A stretch of DNA of 64,000 nt from Schlesneria sp. (GCA_028291515.1 JAQGHU010000104.1:62001-126000), one strand, 5' to 3'; shown: positions 9,601 to 17,433, counted from the first letter of the stretch. Translations and numbers: made by a program. Notes: a model not told the origin generated them from the letters alone.

Positions 9601-11721
9601 TTCCTGTTGGACCTCGCGTCGGATCACGGTTGCGAACGGACTGACTTTGGGAGCCGACACGACTTTCGAGAACGGTTCCAGACCATTCGCAGCAAAAGCG
9701 CCTGCGGGCTCACTGGCCCAAGTCAGATCATCACCTGCACGAAACAGCCACTGCCCCTCCAGCACAATCGCCTCATTGCCCGCGATGATCTGTGGGGCCC
9801 CCGCTTTGAAGCCTCCTGCTCCACCTTCGTCGAATACACGAATGGCGACGGTGTTCACTTCGCCGGGCTTCAGTGTGCTGCCGGGAATCACATAGCGATG
9901 AAGGTTGTCGTGTCCATTTACGTATTTCGGTGGCATCGCACCACTGACACCGACCTTGATTCCATTGATAAAGCATTCGCTCGCATTGTCGATCTTTTCG
10001 ATGTAGAGAAAGGATCCGCGACCCTTCCAGGCGTCCGGCACTTTGACTTCGCATTGATACCAGGCGAAGCCATCATATCCGGCCAACTCTTTTGATTGCT
10101 GTTCCCACGTCCCAGGGACCGTCAGGATGCGCGGCGTCGATGCAGCCGAGACTTTCTGGTCGGGCTTGGGAACCTCCAACCCCGCGGCCCAATAGATTCC
10201 ATTGAGCAACAGGCGGCGAAACGCGGGCTGTTCGAAATCACCTTTGTGACCCAGTGACGTATAGAACGTTTTGCCGCCGTCCTGACGCTGGAACGTCCAG
10301 GCGACGGGCTCCTCTTGAGCGATCCCTTCGACGCGCCCTCGCAGCAATTCTGACGCTTTCGGGTCGAGCGGCGTGTTCAAGTACAGAGTTCCGCCGCTGG
10401 GGAATTCGGTGTTGGGGATTCCCGTTAAGATGGGATGTTTCAGATCACCCACCGGACGGATGATGCCGGTCGTCGTTCCTGCTGTGTGACCCTGATAGTG
10501 ACCGCCAATCAGTTCACGATCGATCTCGGTCCAGGCGGCCAGGCCATCGGGTTGCTTATCGCGCAGATGGAAGGCGTGACTGGCTGTGCGAATGCCGACG
10601 ACGGGTTTTCCCGCGGCGACGTACTTCCTGATGATCGCGAGTTGGTCAGGCGGAATCGGTCGGCGGCGGACACTGACTAACAGAACGTCGGCATCGTTAA
10701 CCACATCGACACCTGGCAGGTCGTACTTCTTCGACGGCGACTCGAAGACAAAGCTGACTTTGAAGTCTTGCCCGAGATGCTTGGCTGCGAACTCAGGGAG
10801 CGTTTCTTCGGTGCGATATTCGTCTTCGGCACAGAGTAAGACCAGATGAGGTCGCTTGTCCTTGGCGAAGGTGAATGGCTTACCGCCGAGGATGTCCGCA
10901 CTCGTAATTGTCGGACACCAATACTTCTCGATGTGCTCGACGATCAGATCATTGCCGGTGAAGTGGTTGACGAACGGCTTCATCGCCGGGTTATACATCG
11001 TATCCGTCATGTCGCGCATTAACGCGACGTTCATCCCTTGATACACCATCTGGCGGATCGAGAACGGCCGCCCCAGAACACACATGTTCGTGTGGACGCC
11101 CATGACGATGACGTTTTCGATTCCGCGACTTTTCATCAGGCGATACGCTTCGTCCGAATCCGTAATCGCATCGCCGTCATGGATTTCGATCGTGGCGATC
11201 TGTCGAGACCAGGCGCGATAATTCTTGACCGGTTCGCCACAGTCGCAACCCCCGTCAGTGTCATCAATTGGAAGGGGGCTCTCATGCGCGGAATCGATGC
11301 GACACCAGCGTTCCAGTGGTCGCTTCGTTTCAACGGCAGGAGCCGCCTGGGCCAGTTTGCGCTGGGGCGCATCCTTGTAGAACTCCATCGTGTCACTGGG
11401 ACAATGAATGACGAATACACCTTGTGAACGAGCCGCCTTGACCACCTCGTTCATTCGCGGAGCCATTTCGGCGACCCGCTCGGTGGAGGTCGGGCACCAG
11501 TGCTTGTCCCACATGTCGCAGATGACGACGGCCGTCTGTTTCGAATCCCATTCGATCGGCGTTGTCAGTGTGTGATAGCGTCCCACTTCTGGTGCGACAG
11601 CAACCCGCTTCCGCATCTTCAGCGCAAGTGGTTTCGATTCGGCAGCGTCGACAAAACCAGGAGCGAAGTCACTCCAGAGAGAGACGAAGGCAAGTAGGCT
11701 CCACATCACGCAATGACGCAT
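6640..11721 (-). CDS. giant fusion: isochorismatase-like / ThuA / jelly-roll / PVC dehydrogenase / HEAT / cytochrome c
   Basis: A 1693-residue protein. I start at the ATG at 11721 (MRHCVMWSLL), 8-9 bp after AAAGGAG; an in-frame start 57 bp upstream lacks support. Approximate order: signal peptide (1-27); cysteine-hydrolase domain (35-270) with the loop VIVMGVHTNMCVLG carrying the probable catalytic Cys; ThuA-like domain (285-505: HLVLLCAEDEYRTEETLPEF); sugar-binding jelly-roll module (515-680: WEQQSKELAGYDGFAWYQ); PVC-type dehydrogenase propeller (735-1120); HEAT repeats (1130-1510); haem domain (1555-1690) with CGKCH. Most parts are standard for planctomycete exported redox proteins, but an isochorismatase-like domain at the N-terminus of this architecture is unusual. 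Probably periplasmic; the substrate is unknown, and a carbohydrate is the best guess. Confidence 0.88.
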   Translation of the reverse strand: MRHCVMWSLLAFVSLWSDFAPGFVDAAESKPLALKMRKRVAVAPEVGRYHTLTTPIEWDSKQTAVVICDMWDKHWCPTSTERVAEMAPRMNEVVKAARSQGVFVIHCPSDTMEFYKDAPQRKLAQAAPAVETKRPLERWCRIDSAHESPLPIDDTDGGCDCGEPVKNYRAWSRQIATIEIHDGDAITDSDEAYRLMKSRGIENVIVMGVHTNMCVLGRPFSIRQMVYQGMNVALMRDMTDTMYNPAMKPFVNHFTGNDLIVEHIEKYWCPTITSADILGGKPFTFAKDKRPHLVLLCAEDEYRTEETLPEFAAKHLGQDFKVSFVFESPSKKYDLPGVDVVNDADVLLVSVRRRPIPPDQLAIIRKYVAAGKPVVGIRTASHAFHLRDKQPDGLAAWTEIDRELIGGHYQGHTAGTTTGIIRPVGDLKHPILTGIPNTEFPSGGTLYLNTPLDPKASELLRGRVEGIAQEEPVAWTFQRQDGGKTFYTSLGHKGDFEQPAFRRLLLNGIYWAAGLEVPKPDQKVSAASTPRILTVPGTWEQQSKELAGYDGFAWYQCEVKVPDAWKGRGSFLYIEKIDNASECFINGIKVGVSGAMPPKYVNGHDNLHRYVIPGSTLKPGEVNTVAIRVFDEGGAGGFKAGAPQIIAGNEAIVLEGQWLFRAGDDLTWASEPAGAFAANGLEPFSKVVSAPKVSPFATVIRREVQQEPLTPRQSMDHFKVPDDLQVDLVLSEPIVSQPLFLNFDERGRMWVMQYLQYPEPAGLKLLSKDQFWRAVYDKVPEPPPMGIKGKDKITIHEDTDGDGVYDKHKTFVDGLNIATSFVQGRGGLWVLNPPYLLYYADKDGNDVPDGDPEVHLSGFGMEDTHSVINSLRWGPDGWLYGAQGSTVSGAVKVHKKTSAGQVEVGKPVFSQGQNIWRYHPETQRYEIFSEGGGNAFGLEIDSAGRIFSGHNGGNTRGFHYMQGAYLQKGFTKHGPLSNPYSFGYFPAMEHHNVPRFTHEFLIYESSGGPFALPDQYRGKLFGAAAILNHVVMSDVIPTSSTFKTKDIGYAIDSSDTWFRPVDVKDGPDGGIYVADWYDGQLAHTANYQGGLDRENGRIYRIRAKTKATTSKSRVGDLRSLTSAQLIAVLDSPDRWHRETARRLLADRKDAVAIPSLKSKLLTSVGQSAVESLWALYLSGGLDEPTAIKGLEHPGPQVRAWTVRLLGDEKRLSSDVARYVANMALRDPNLEVRAQLAATAKRLPAEQSLPIIHNLMMRDEDATDARQPLLIWWALETTCDVAPTAKAGEPTPTHEHPALTLDDPELWKRPLVQKEILPRLMRRYASTGQRCDLALCAQLLKKSPSTETTKALMQGFEEAYQGRSMTNVPPELIEALAAAGGGSLSLKIRQGDVAAAAEALKAIADEKASAPKRAEYAALFGEVKQPQAVPVLLETLKNTGDDGLKAAILNSLQAYPNQEIAALVLQQYRNLNEDVRAVAQSLLVSRKPWAIALVESVEAGDIAATAIPLDTVRRLTIYKDDRLASLIQKHWGNIEGATTADMQGQIERYTAMLSGAGDPYPGKKLYLQMCGKCHTLHAQGGKIGPDLTTYKRDDIRQMLIHIVNPSAEIREGFETQVAVLNDGRVVTGFLVEQDPQAITLRSPDGQTISLERSEIDELIKSRKSLMPEGQLKDLTEEQLRNLFAYLRSSQPLSD

Positions 11722-11877
11722 CCCGATCTCCTTTGATCCAAGGCAAACTGGCATCAGAGCAGTTTGATTTGAAGTCATCGAAATTGCCAGTTCGAAGGAG
11801 GCTGAGGGCGAAGAGGGATCATCTGCGAATTTCCGAAGGGCGGCGACGTTGTCGATCTCGGAAAGGTGAATAGCACC

Positions 11878-11952
11878 CCACCGAGTTCAACTCGGTGGAA
11901 TTGGGCCTTTGCACTACTCAGACGGGCAGCTGGTGACGTAGTGCAAAGGCCC
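11878..11952. repeat. two adjacent perfect stem-loops
   Basis: CCACCGAGTT-C-AACTCGGTGG (11878-11898) is a perfect 10-bp palindrome. Directly after it, GGGCCTTTGCACTAC (11903-11917) pairs perfectly with GTAGTGCAAAGGCCC (11938-11952) across a 20-nt loop. They lie 157 bp upstream of the minus-strand giant gene. They may be 5'-region structure, a divergent terminator or REP-like repeats; no T tract follows. Confidence 0.6.
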
Positions 11953-11987
11953 GAATCCATCGAGACAAGCTCGAAGGGGAGGAGGCT

Positions 11988-12465
11988 CGAACATTACGAA
12001 ATGGCAGAATTTGTCAGTCCATGGCAGGGTTTTGGGGGTGTCTGCGATTTTGTCACCAGATGTCTAGCGAGATTTTGAGAATGACGGTGTGGAACTGACA
12101 CATCGATCTGCCTCCTACGAAAAACGGCCACACATGTTGACTCCGATTTCGGCGGTCAATACGTGTGGCCGTTGGTTACGGTCCACGGGAAATCGGGTTT
12201 CTCTGCCTGGTGCGTTATGCCATTCCTCGTTGCGCGAAGCTAGAGGGTGTTTACGATATTTCGACACTTTGTCGACGAAAAGTCGGCAGCCTTCGTGGTG
12301 CTGGCCTCAACAGACGCTCAGGTCGATGTGTGTCGACTGACAGGTTTTGACACCCACGGACAATTTTTGACAATGGGGGACAAAACGACTCTGTTTTTGC
12401 CTGTTTTCCTCAAAAAAGTGGATGTTTTGTGACAGATCGCGATTTCGAGTAATGCCATCATTGAA
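11988..12465. repeat. dispersed ~470-bp repeat, copy A
   Basis: This stretch aligns almost end to end with 46086-46553. Both begin CGAACATTACGAAATGG and share long blocks such as CATCGATCTGCCTCC, GTGTGGCCGTTGGTTACGGT and GACAATTTTTGACAATGGGG. Neither copy has a conserved reading frame. It contains a hairpin (AACGGCCACAC and GTGTGGCCGTT, 12123-12172) and many TGTCA/TGACA motifs, at 12012, 12051, 12096, 12337, 12347, 12367 and 12430. Those clusters resemble transposase-binding arrays at the ends of Mu/TniA/Tn7-like elements, but no transposase is seen in the window. Confidence 0.8.
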
Positions 12466-12486
12466 TACGCGCATTGACGCACGACG

Positions 12487-12600
12487 GCTGGGCGGGGCTG
12501 GAGCGATTCGCGAAGCCTTGGCTTGTTCACGCGGCACTGGTGATCATAGTCGAGCGTCCATCGAGTTCGGCTTCACGTAGATCCAGCCACGGCTCCGCCA
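12487..12600. repeat. GC-rich palindromic repeat, degenerate copy (a)
   Basis: Matches 17434-17553 in the blocks GGCTGGAGCGATTCGCGAAG, then a TGATCATAGTCGAGCGTCC-like middle and CCATCGAG. It is the most degraded of the five copies in the window. It follows directly after copy A of the ~470-bp repeat and lies in non-coding DNA. Confidence 0.55.
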
Positions 12601-12710
12601 CAAAAACGACAGCGCAGCGACTCGTGTTCGCGCCACTCATGGCGAAGTTCGACACGGGGTGTGCGTTGTAAATTCGCTTTTCCTAATCGCTGGATTGACT
12701 GCACAGCACT

Positions 12711-12733
12711 CATGTAATATCATAAGTTGCATG
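12711..12733. promoter_or_regulatory. possible Rrf2 operator over the start codon
   Basis: CATGTAA (12711-12717) and TTGCATG (12727-12733) are imperfect inverted arms (one mismatch) separated by 9 bp. They overlap the ATG of the Rrf2-type gene at 12731. The geometry fits an autoregulatory Rrf2 site, but it is only suggestive. Confidence 0.25.
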
Positions 12734-13198
12734 AGACGCGACAGCCGACTATCGGGGGTGCTTCACGTTCTGCTTCATATGGCAGAGCAGAAGGCTCCTG
12801 CCACTTCTGAAGTCCTTGCAAAGATGCTGGACACCAATCCCGTCGTCATTCGGCGGGTCATGGCCGGCCTGCGTGAGCAAGGGTATGTCCAGTCTGAAAA
12901 GGGGCATGGTGGCGGTTGGACACTCGCCTGCGACCTGTCGAAGGTGACTTTGCGGGACATCTACATCGCGCTCGGAAGCCCTTCGCTCCTCGCCATCGGC
13001 AATCGCACCGAAGCGCCGGGCTGCCTTGTCGAACAGGCTGTGAACGCTGCACTACTGCAAGCGTTCCATGATGCGGAGGAACTTTTGCTGACGCGCTTTG
13101 GCGAAGTGACACTCTCCATGCTAAGCGCCGATGTCCATTCACGACTGGTTGCTCGCGGTACGTCTCAAGTAATTGGAGAGCATGCTCATGGCTCCTGA
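12731..13198 (+). CDS. Rrf2 family transcriptional regulator
   Basis: A 155-residue protein. The N-terminal winged helix-turn-helix (residues ~5-70) shows the Rrf2 pattern: SGVLHVLLHMAEQKAPATSE, MLDTNPVVIRRVMAGL, then EKGHGGGWTLA for the wing. The C-terminal part lacks the three-cysteine cluster of Fe-S members such as IscR or NsrR; only one Cys (in EAPGCLVEQAV) is visible, so sensing may use a single Cys or another ligand, as in YwnA-type members. The start is the ATG at 12731; an upstream in-frame start at 12659 adds residues unlike the family. It overlaps the following methyltransferase gene by 11 bp, which implies co-translation and a shared regulon. Confidence 0.85.
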   Translation: MRRDSRLSGVLHVLLHMAEQKAPATSEVLAKMLDTNPVVIRRVMAGLREQGYVQSEKGHGGGWTLACDLSKVTLRDIYIALGSPSLLAIGNRTEAPGCLVEQAVNAALLQAFHDAEELLLTRFGEVTLSMLSADVHSRLVARGTSQVIGEHAHGS

Positions 13199-13880
13199 AG
13201 GACTCACTCCGCAATCCGCGTTCTCGAATGCCGGATTCGTCGCTCGATATGCCGATGGCCCTCCGCGCATGGTGCCGGGGTATGCGGACATGCACCGGAT
13301 GACGACACTTCTGCTTGCTGAGCGCTTACCTGATAACGGACGCGTGCTCGTTGTCGGCGCGGGAGGTGGATTGGAATTGAAAGCGTTTGCGATGGGTCAC
13401 CCGACGTGGACATTCGACGGGGTCGATCCGTCCCGTGAGATGATTCTGTTGGCCGAGCAGACTTTGGGGCCGCTGCTTTCACGCATTCGATTTCACGAGG
13501 GTGTAATTGATTCTGCTCCGCCGGGGCCGTTCGACGCGGCAACCTGCCTGCTGACAATGCACTTCCTGGATCCACAAGAGCGGCGACGGACAGCCACTGA
13601 GATTCATCGCCGACTGAAGCCCGGGGCACCTTTTGTGCTGGTTCACTTGAGCATTCCTGCGGGAACCGGGCGCGCGACTTGGATGTCGCGTTACGCAGCC
13701 TTTGCCAACTCCTCTGGTGTGGTTGCCAAAGACATGCGAACCGCTCGTGCGACAGTCGAGGATCATTTGCACATTCTCACGCCGGAACAGGACGAGGCCA
13801 TCTTGTGTGAAGCCGGGTTCTCGAATTTCACGTTGTTTTACGTCGGATTTACGTTCCGCGGATGGGCTGCGTATGCCTGA
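13188..13880 (+). CDS. class I SAM-dependent methyltransferase
   Basis: About 230 residues. The SAM-binding motif I is VLVVGAGGGLELKAF (near residue 50), then an acidic strand-2 end (WTFDGVDPSREMI) and motif IV-like FDAATCLLTMHFLD, the standard Rossmann methyltransferase order. Later segments (GAPFVLVHLSIPAG) fit strand 5. The methyl acceptor is unknown. It is translationally coupled to the upstream Rrf2 gene by an 11-bp overlap; ATG codons at 13182 and 13188 are both possible, and the second sits at better distance from the GGAG at 13175. Rrf2 plus methyltransferase pairs occur in stress-response operons. Confidence 0.83.
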   Translation: MAPEGLTPQSAFSNAGFVARYADGPPRMVPGYADMHRMTTLLLAERLPDNGRVLVVGAGGGLELKAFAMGHPTWTFDGVDPSREMILLAEQTLGPLLSRIRFHEGVIDSAPPGPFDAATCLLTMHFLDPQERRRTATEIHRRLKPGAPFVLVHLSIPAGTGRATWMSRYAAFANSSGVVAKDMRTARATVEDHLHILTPEQDEAILCEAGFSNFTLFYVGFTFRGWAAYA

Positions 13881-13941
13881 TCCGATCGGGCACGAACAAA
13901 CGCGATGAATTCGCGGCCAGAAACAAACGAAGGAATGCGCG

Positions 13942-14079
13942 ATGACAGACTCGCCGGCCTATGTCATCGGCGATGCATCCCGTGGCATGCCTCAAGTCAC
14001 GACGGCGGTCTCTGACGGGGCGATGGCTGCGATCATGGTGAGCAAAGTGTTGTTTAAGGAAGACGCTCAGCGAGTGTAA
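13942..14079 (+). pseudogene. C-terminal remnant of a thioredoxin-reductase-like flavoprotein
   Basis: A 45-codon frame preceded by GAAGGAATGCGCG, a good ribosome-binding site. The product (YVIGDASRGMPQVTTAVSDG, then AMAAIMVSK) matches the last ~40 residues of FAD/NAD(P)-dependent reductases, where GD binds the FAD ribityl/pyrophosphate part and the following helix closes the FAD domain. Everything N-terminal is missing, and no matching sequence is visible in 13881-13941. It is probably left over from a full oxidoreductase once carried in this Rrf2-methyltransferase operon. Because it has its own start signal, it may still be translated. Confidence 0.65.
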
Positions 14080-14234
14080 GTGACTGGCAAAAGCGGAATC
14101 CGGATTAGAGCCTGCGATGCCAGCCTGTGTACAGACGGTGCTCATCGCCGACCCCAACTAATTCCAGCCCTCGTGACGCATCGCGAACCAAAGAGCGGCG
14201 GGCCGACAGGATTCTATCGAAAGGAACTGCTGTT

Positions 14235-14972
14235 ATGAAAATCGGTATCAGTTTCTCACTCTTTATCGCAATCGGCATTACGGGTTGTGGGCAGCAACAG
14301 GCGGCCCCCGTCACGGAGGTCAACAAGGAAAAGACCGGTGAACACCAAGAACGCGACGAGCCAAAGGAACGATCCATGCATGGCGATCACAAACATCATC
14401 ATCCCTTTTCAAATCCTGCACAGCAGGCAAAGAAGTGGAACAACCAGGAACGTGACAAGTGGCAACATCCTGAGGAGATTGTTGCCGCATTGGCACTGCG
14501 GCCTGGAGCGACGGTCGCAGAGATCGGGGCTGGGACCGGGTACATGGTCGCACCTTTGAGCAATGCCGTGGGTCGGGATGGTATCGTCATCCCCCTCGAC
14601 TCATCGGCAGAGATGATCGAGTATCTCATCGAGCGCAGTGCTGAATTGGGGCCGGCCAAGGTATTGCCAAAGAAGGTACACGCGCACGACCCCGAGCTAC
14701 AGCCTGCCACTGTCGACGCGGTACTGACTCTGGATACATGGCATCACGTCGACTCGCGAGAGGCCTATGCCAAAAAGGTATATGAGGCTCTGAAACCTGA
14801 TGGAAGATTTGTGGTCGTGGACTACAACGTCGATGCGGAGGTCGGCCCACCGCAGTCGATGCGGCTCGCACCCGAGCGAGTAGTGAAGCAACTCGAAGCG
14901 GCGGGCTTTCGTGTCGAGGTCGTGAAGGAGTCGATGCCGCGGCATTACCTGGTCGTTGGCTTTAAGGACTGA
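14235..14972 (+). CDS. lipoprotein SAM-dependent methyltransferase-like protein
   Basis: A 245-residue protein from the ATG at 14235. Residues 1-20 are a lipoprotein signal (SLFIAIGITGC, lipobox ITGC), followed by a charged, His-rich linker (HGDHKHHHPF). From residue ~70 a methyltransferase domain shows motif I AEIGAGTGYMVAPLSNAVG, an acidic IPLDSS strand and the motif IV area DAVLTLDTWHHVDSREAYAK. It resembles UbiE/COQ5-like exported methyltransferases of planctomycetes. A SAM enzyme outside the cytoplasm is puzzling, because SAM is not known to be available there. The cargo could be a non-catalytic SAM-fold protein. It sits between the oxidoreductase remnant and the permease gene. Confidence 0.8.
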   Translation: MKIGISFSLFIAIGITGCGQQQAAPVTEVNKEKTGEHQERDEPKERSMHGDHKHHHPFSNPAQQAKKWNNQERDKWQHPEEIVAALALRPGATVAEIGAGTGYMVAPLSNAVGRDGIVIPLDSSAEMIEYLIERSAELGPAKVLPKKVHAHDPELQPATVDAVLTLDTWHHVDSREAYAKKVYEALKPDGRFVVVDYNVDAEVGPPQSMRLAPERVVKQLEAAGFRVEVVKESMPRHYLVVGFKD

Positions 14973-15008
14973 GGTCGCACTCGCCTCTTACCGCTGAGAT
15001 CGATTTTC

Positions 15009-16415
15009 ATGGAGAGCCGAATGGTATCCGTGGCGGAGACGAATTCGACACATGAGTCGCCGCCAACCGGCCCGCGGTTTGGCCTGATGACAGCGACTTT
15101 TGTAGTCGTCTCAAGCACGATTGGCACTGGCGTGCTGACAACATCGGGGTTCACAGTCTACCTCGTCGGCAGCAATCAATTGATGCTCGTCCTCTGGGTG
15201 ATCGGCGGAGTGCTCGCGATGTGCGGGGCTCTGACGCTGTGTGAACTGTCAGCATCCCTGCCTCGGAGCGGGGGTGAGTATGTATTCCTCTCTGAGGCAT
15301 ACGGCCCATTGGCGGGCTTCCTATCTGGCTGGGTGTCATTTCTGATTGGCTTCGGTGGCCCCATTGCTGCGGCGGCGGCTGCGGCGGCGGAATACCTTCT
15401 CGCGCCACTCCGCATGGGCGAGGCTTCGGCCATCATGCAGACGGTAGTCGCCTCAGTGGCGATCATCGCATTCGGCGTGATCCACTGCCTGGGTCGCAGT
15501 TCGACGATTCTGGCGCAGGGTGGCATGACGGCACTGAAGCTCGGAATCCTCTTCGTGCTGGCAGTGGCCGGTGTCGTTGCGGGCTGGGGCCGGTGGGAGA
15601 ACCTTGCCGACCGACCTCCGCTGACCCCAAGCGTGCTCGTCACGATGGCATCCTCACTGGTCTACATCTCGTACGCCTATACCGGCTGGAACGCGGCGGC
15701 ATACCTGGCCGGGGAGGTGGACCGACCGCAAGAACGGATGCCCCGCGCGATCCTGCTAGGCACGGGCTTTGTGCTGTTTCTGTACTTGCTCCTGAACATA
15801 GCTTACGCCCTTGCTCTGTCGGCCGCCGACATCAAGGCGATCGTCGGCCAGCCAGAGAATGTCAACGCAATCGCGCCCATCGCACAGGTTGCCGCCGATC
15901 GCCTGTACGGCCATCGCGTCGCCGACCCGCTGTCGGTTGCGATCGGACTAACGCTACTGGCCTCGGTCAGCGCCTATATCCTGACCGGCCCCCGCGTTGT
16001 CTATGCGATGGCCCGCGCCGGACAGTTCCCCAGAGTCGCTGGGCGGCTTTCAGCACGGGGAACCCCGGTAATCGCAACAGCGTTGCAAGTCACTTGGTCG
16101 CTGGTCTTGCTTTGGACCGCCTCGTTCGAGTGGATCCTACTCTATTCGGGCGTCGGCCTGTCAGCCTTCTCGATGCTAACCGTGGCCGCTGTCTACGTCT
16201 TACGCCGCCGCAGACCCGACCTTTCTCGACCGTTCCGGACACCCGGCTATCCGGTCGTACCGGCCGTCTATCTCTTGGGGACCGCCATTCTGACCGCAGC
16301 CGTCATCTACGAGCGTCCGGTCGTCAGTTCGATATCACTGTTGACCATCGCCTTGGGCGTGCCCGTCTACTTCTTCTGGGTTGGCAGCGCAAGGCGACGT
16401 CAAAAGATTTTATGA
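15009..16415 (+). CDS. APC-superfamily amino acid permease
   Basis: A 468-residue membrane protein with about 12 hydrophobic helices. The first carries the APC signature (STIGTGVLTTSGF, the unwound TM1 motif); TM2-3 include GALTLCELSASLPRSGGEY, where the E in LxEL and PxSGGxY are family hallmarks. The later VSAYILTGPRVVYAMARAGQ and the cytoplasmic RRRRPDLSRPFRTPGYP are also typical of the LAT/APC group. It imports or exchanges amino acids across the inner membrane; the substrate cannot be read. The ATG at 15009 is followed by a second at 15021. It is the last gene in the Rrf2 cluster, 36 bp after the lipoprotein methyltransferase. Confidence 0.88.
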   Translation: MESRMVSVAETNSTHESPPTGPRFGLMTATFVVVSSTIGTGVLTTSGFTVYLVGSNQLMLVLWVIGGVLAMCGALTLCELSASLPRSGGEYVFLSEAYGPLAGFLSGWVSFLIGFGGPIAAAAAAAAEYLLAPLRMGEASAIMQTVVASVAIIAFGVIHCLGRSSTILAQGGMTALKLGILFVLAVAGVVAGWGRWENLADRPPLTPSVLVTMASSLVYISYAYTGWNAAAYLAGEVDRPQERMPRAILLGTGFVLFLYLLLNIAYALALSAADIKAIVGQPENVNAIAPIAQVAADRLYGHRVADPLSVAIGLTLLASVSAYILTGPRVVYAMARAGQFPRVAGRLSARGTPVIATALQVTWSLVLLWTASFEWILLYSGVGLSAFSMLTVAAVYVLRRRRPDLSRPFRTPGYPVVPAVYLLGTAILTAAVIYERPVVSSISLLTIALGVPVYFFWVGSARRRQKIL

Positions 16416-16544
16416 TCGCTATTGATGAAGGTCTCGCAGCCCTTCATGGTAGTTTGCCATCTCCACCACCATTTTCGGGGCCGCTCATTTTGGGTAGCCG
16501 AAATACCAAGGCCTACAGGCGAACCTCGTAGATCGGCAGAGCAT

Positions 16545-17126
16545 TCAGAGAACGAGAGGGTCGGCCTGGCCCGCAATCCGCGACAGGAATTCGCTTGAGC
16601 AACCGGAAATCCAGAACTCGCCTTTTTGATGATTGGTGATCGAAAGTGGTGAGTTGCCAAGAAGCAGGGCAATCACAGAGATCAGGAACAGGACGATCGC
16701 GATCGTCGAGACGGCCTGATCAAATCCGGCCGTCAGCGGGAGGGCGACGAACAGCGCGACGACGATGAGCGACTTCACAAGCAATCGAGTTCTGTATTTC
16801 CGTTGCACCTCGGCAGACAGACCGTACGTGACGCTACATTGCTTGCGCAGGAGGAAATACAGCAGTATCGACAGCAATCCGCAAAACAAAAAGAAAACGA
16901 ATACGTAGTTCGGGCACCAGGTCAAACTCTTCTTACGCAAGTTTGATTCAGCGAGGGGCGTGTTCGTCTTCACGCAGAACAGGGGCAGCACAACACCCGA
17001 CTTGACCACCAGGAACTTGCCATCCACGCGCATCGGGCCGGATTGAACGAGTTCGAACGGCTTGCCGTCCGGAAAACCGATATCGCTGGCCGGGGATCGA
17101 AATGGGTTGTCATCTATGTCCGACAC
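16545..17126 (-). CDS. three-helix membrane protein, function unknown
   Basis: A 193-residue protein if it starts at the GTG at 17126 (VSDIDDNPFRSP), which has AGGAG 9 bp upstream; a longer frame reaches 17240 without support. The N-terminal 'DDNPFRSP' is a recurring opening of planctomycete membrane proteins. A soluble part (residues 15-75) is followed by three hydrophobic segments: YVFVFFLFCGLLSILLYFLL, LLVKSLIVVALFVALPLTAG and AIVLFLISVIALLLG. A short C-terminal tail follows. I recognise no catalytic motif. It is convergent with the permease gene. Confidence 0.65.
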   Translation of the reverse strand: MSDIDDNPFRSPASDIGFPDGKPFELVQSGPMRVDGKFLVVKSGVVLPLFCVKTNTPLAESNLRKKSLTWCPNYVFVFFLFCGLLSILLYFLLRKQCSVTYGLSAEVQRKYRTRLLVKSLIVVALFVALPLTAGFDQAVSTIAIVLFLISVIALLLGNSPLSITNHQKGEFWISGCSSEFLSRIAGQADPLVL

Positions 17127-17433
17127 GTTCGATGCTCCTGCTGATGAGTTCCGCGAGAGCATCGACAACCCAGATCCTGCTGTCAAGATAGATGAAGCGG
17201 AGCAGGATTCGAAGGTTCGTCCGGCGATAACATTCTTCATTCCAATGGCAAATCAGAATGCGGCGTCGAAGGAGCTGAAGTGTCGTTACTTCCGTCCGGC
17301 CAAGCCGGTACTGAGAGCAGAGGGCGACGAAGAAGAATCGGTTGTAGCTGGTTAGTTGTTATCCCGACCGGGGCGAGCCCGGCGGAAATCGGGCATCGAT
17401 GGCAATCAGTCGGACGCCTCGGACTTTGCCCGA

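Noticed and set aside
17062-17355. 97-codon plus-strand frame over the start of the membrane protein gene
   Set aside because: It is antisense to the start region of the membrane protein, and no family or ribosome-binding site supports it.
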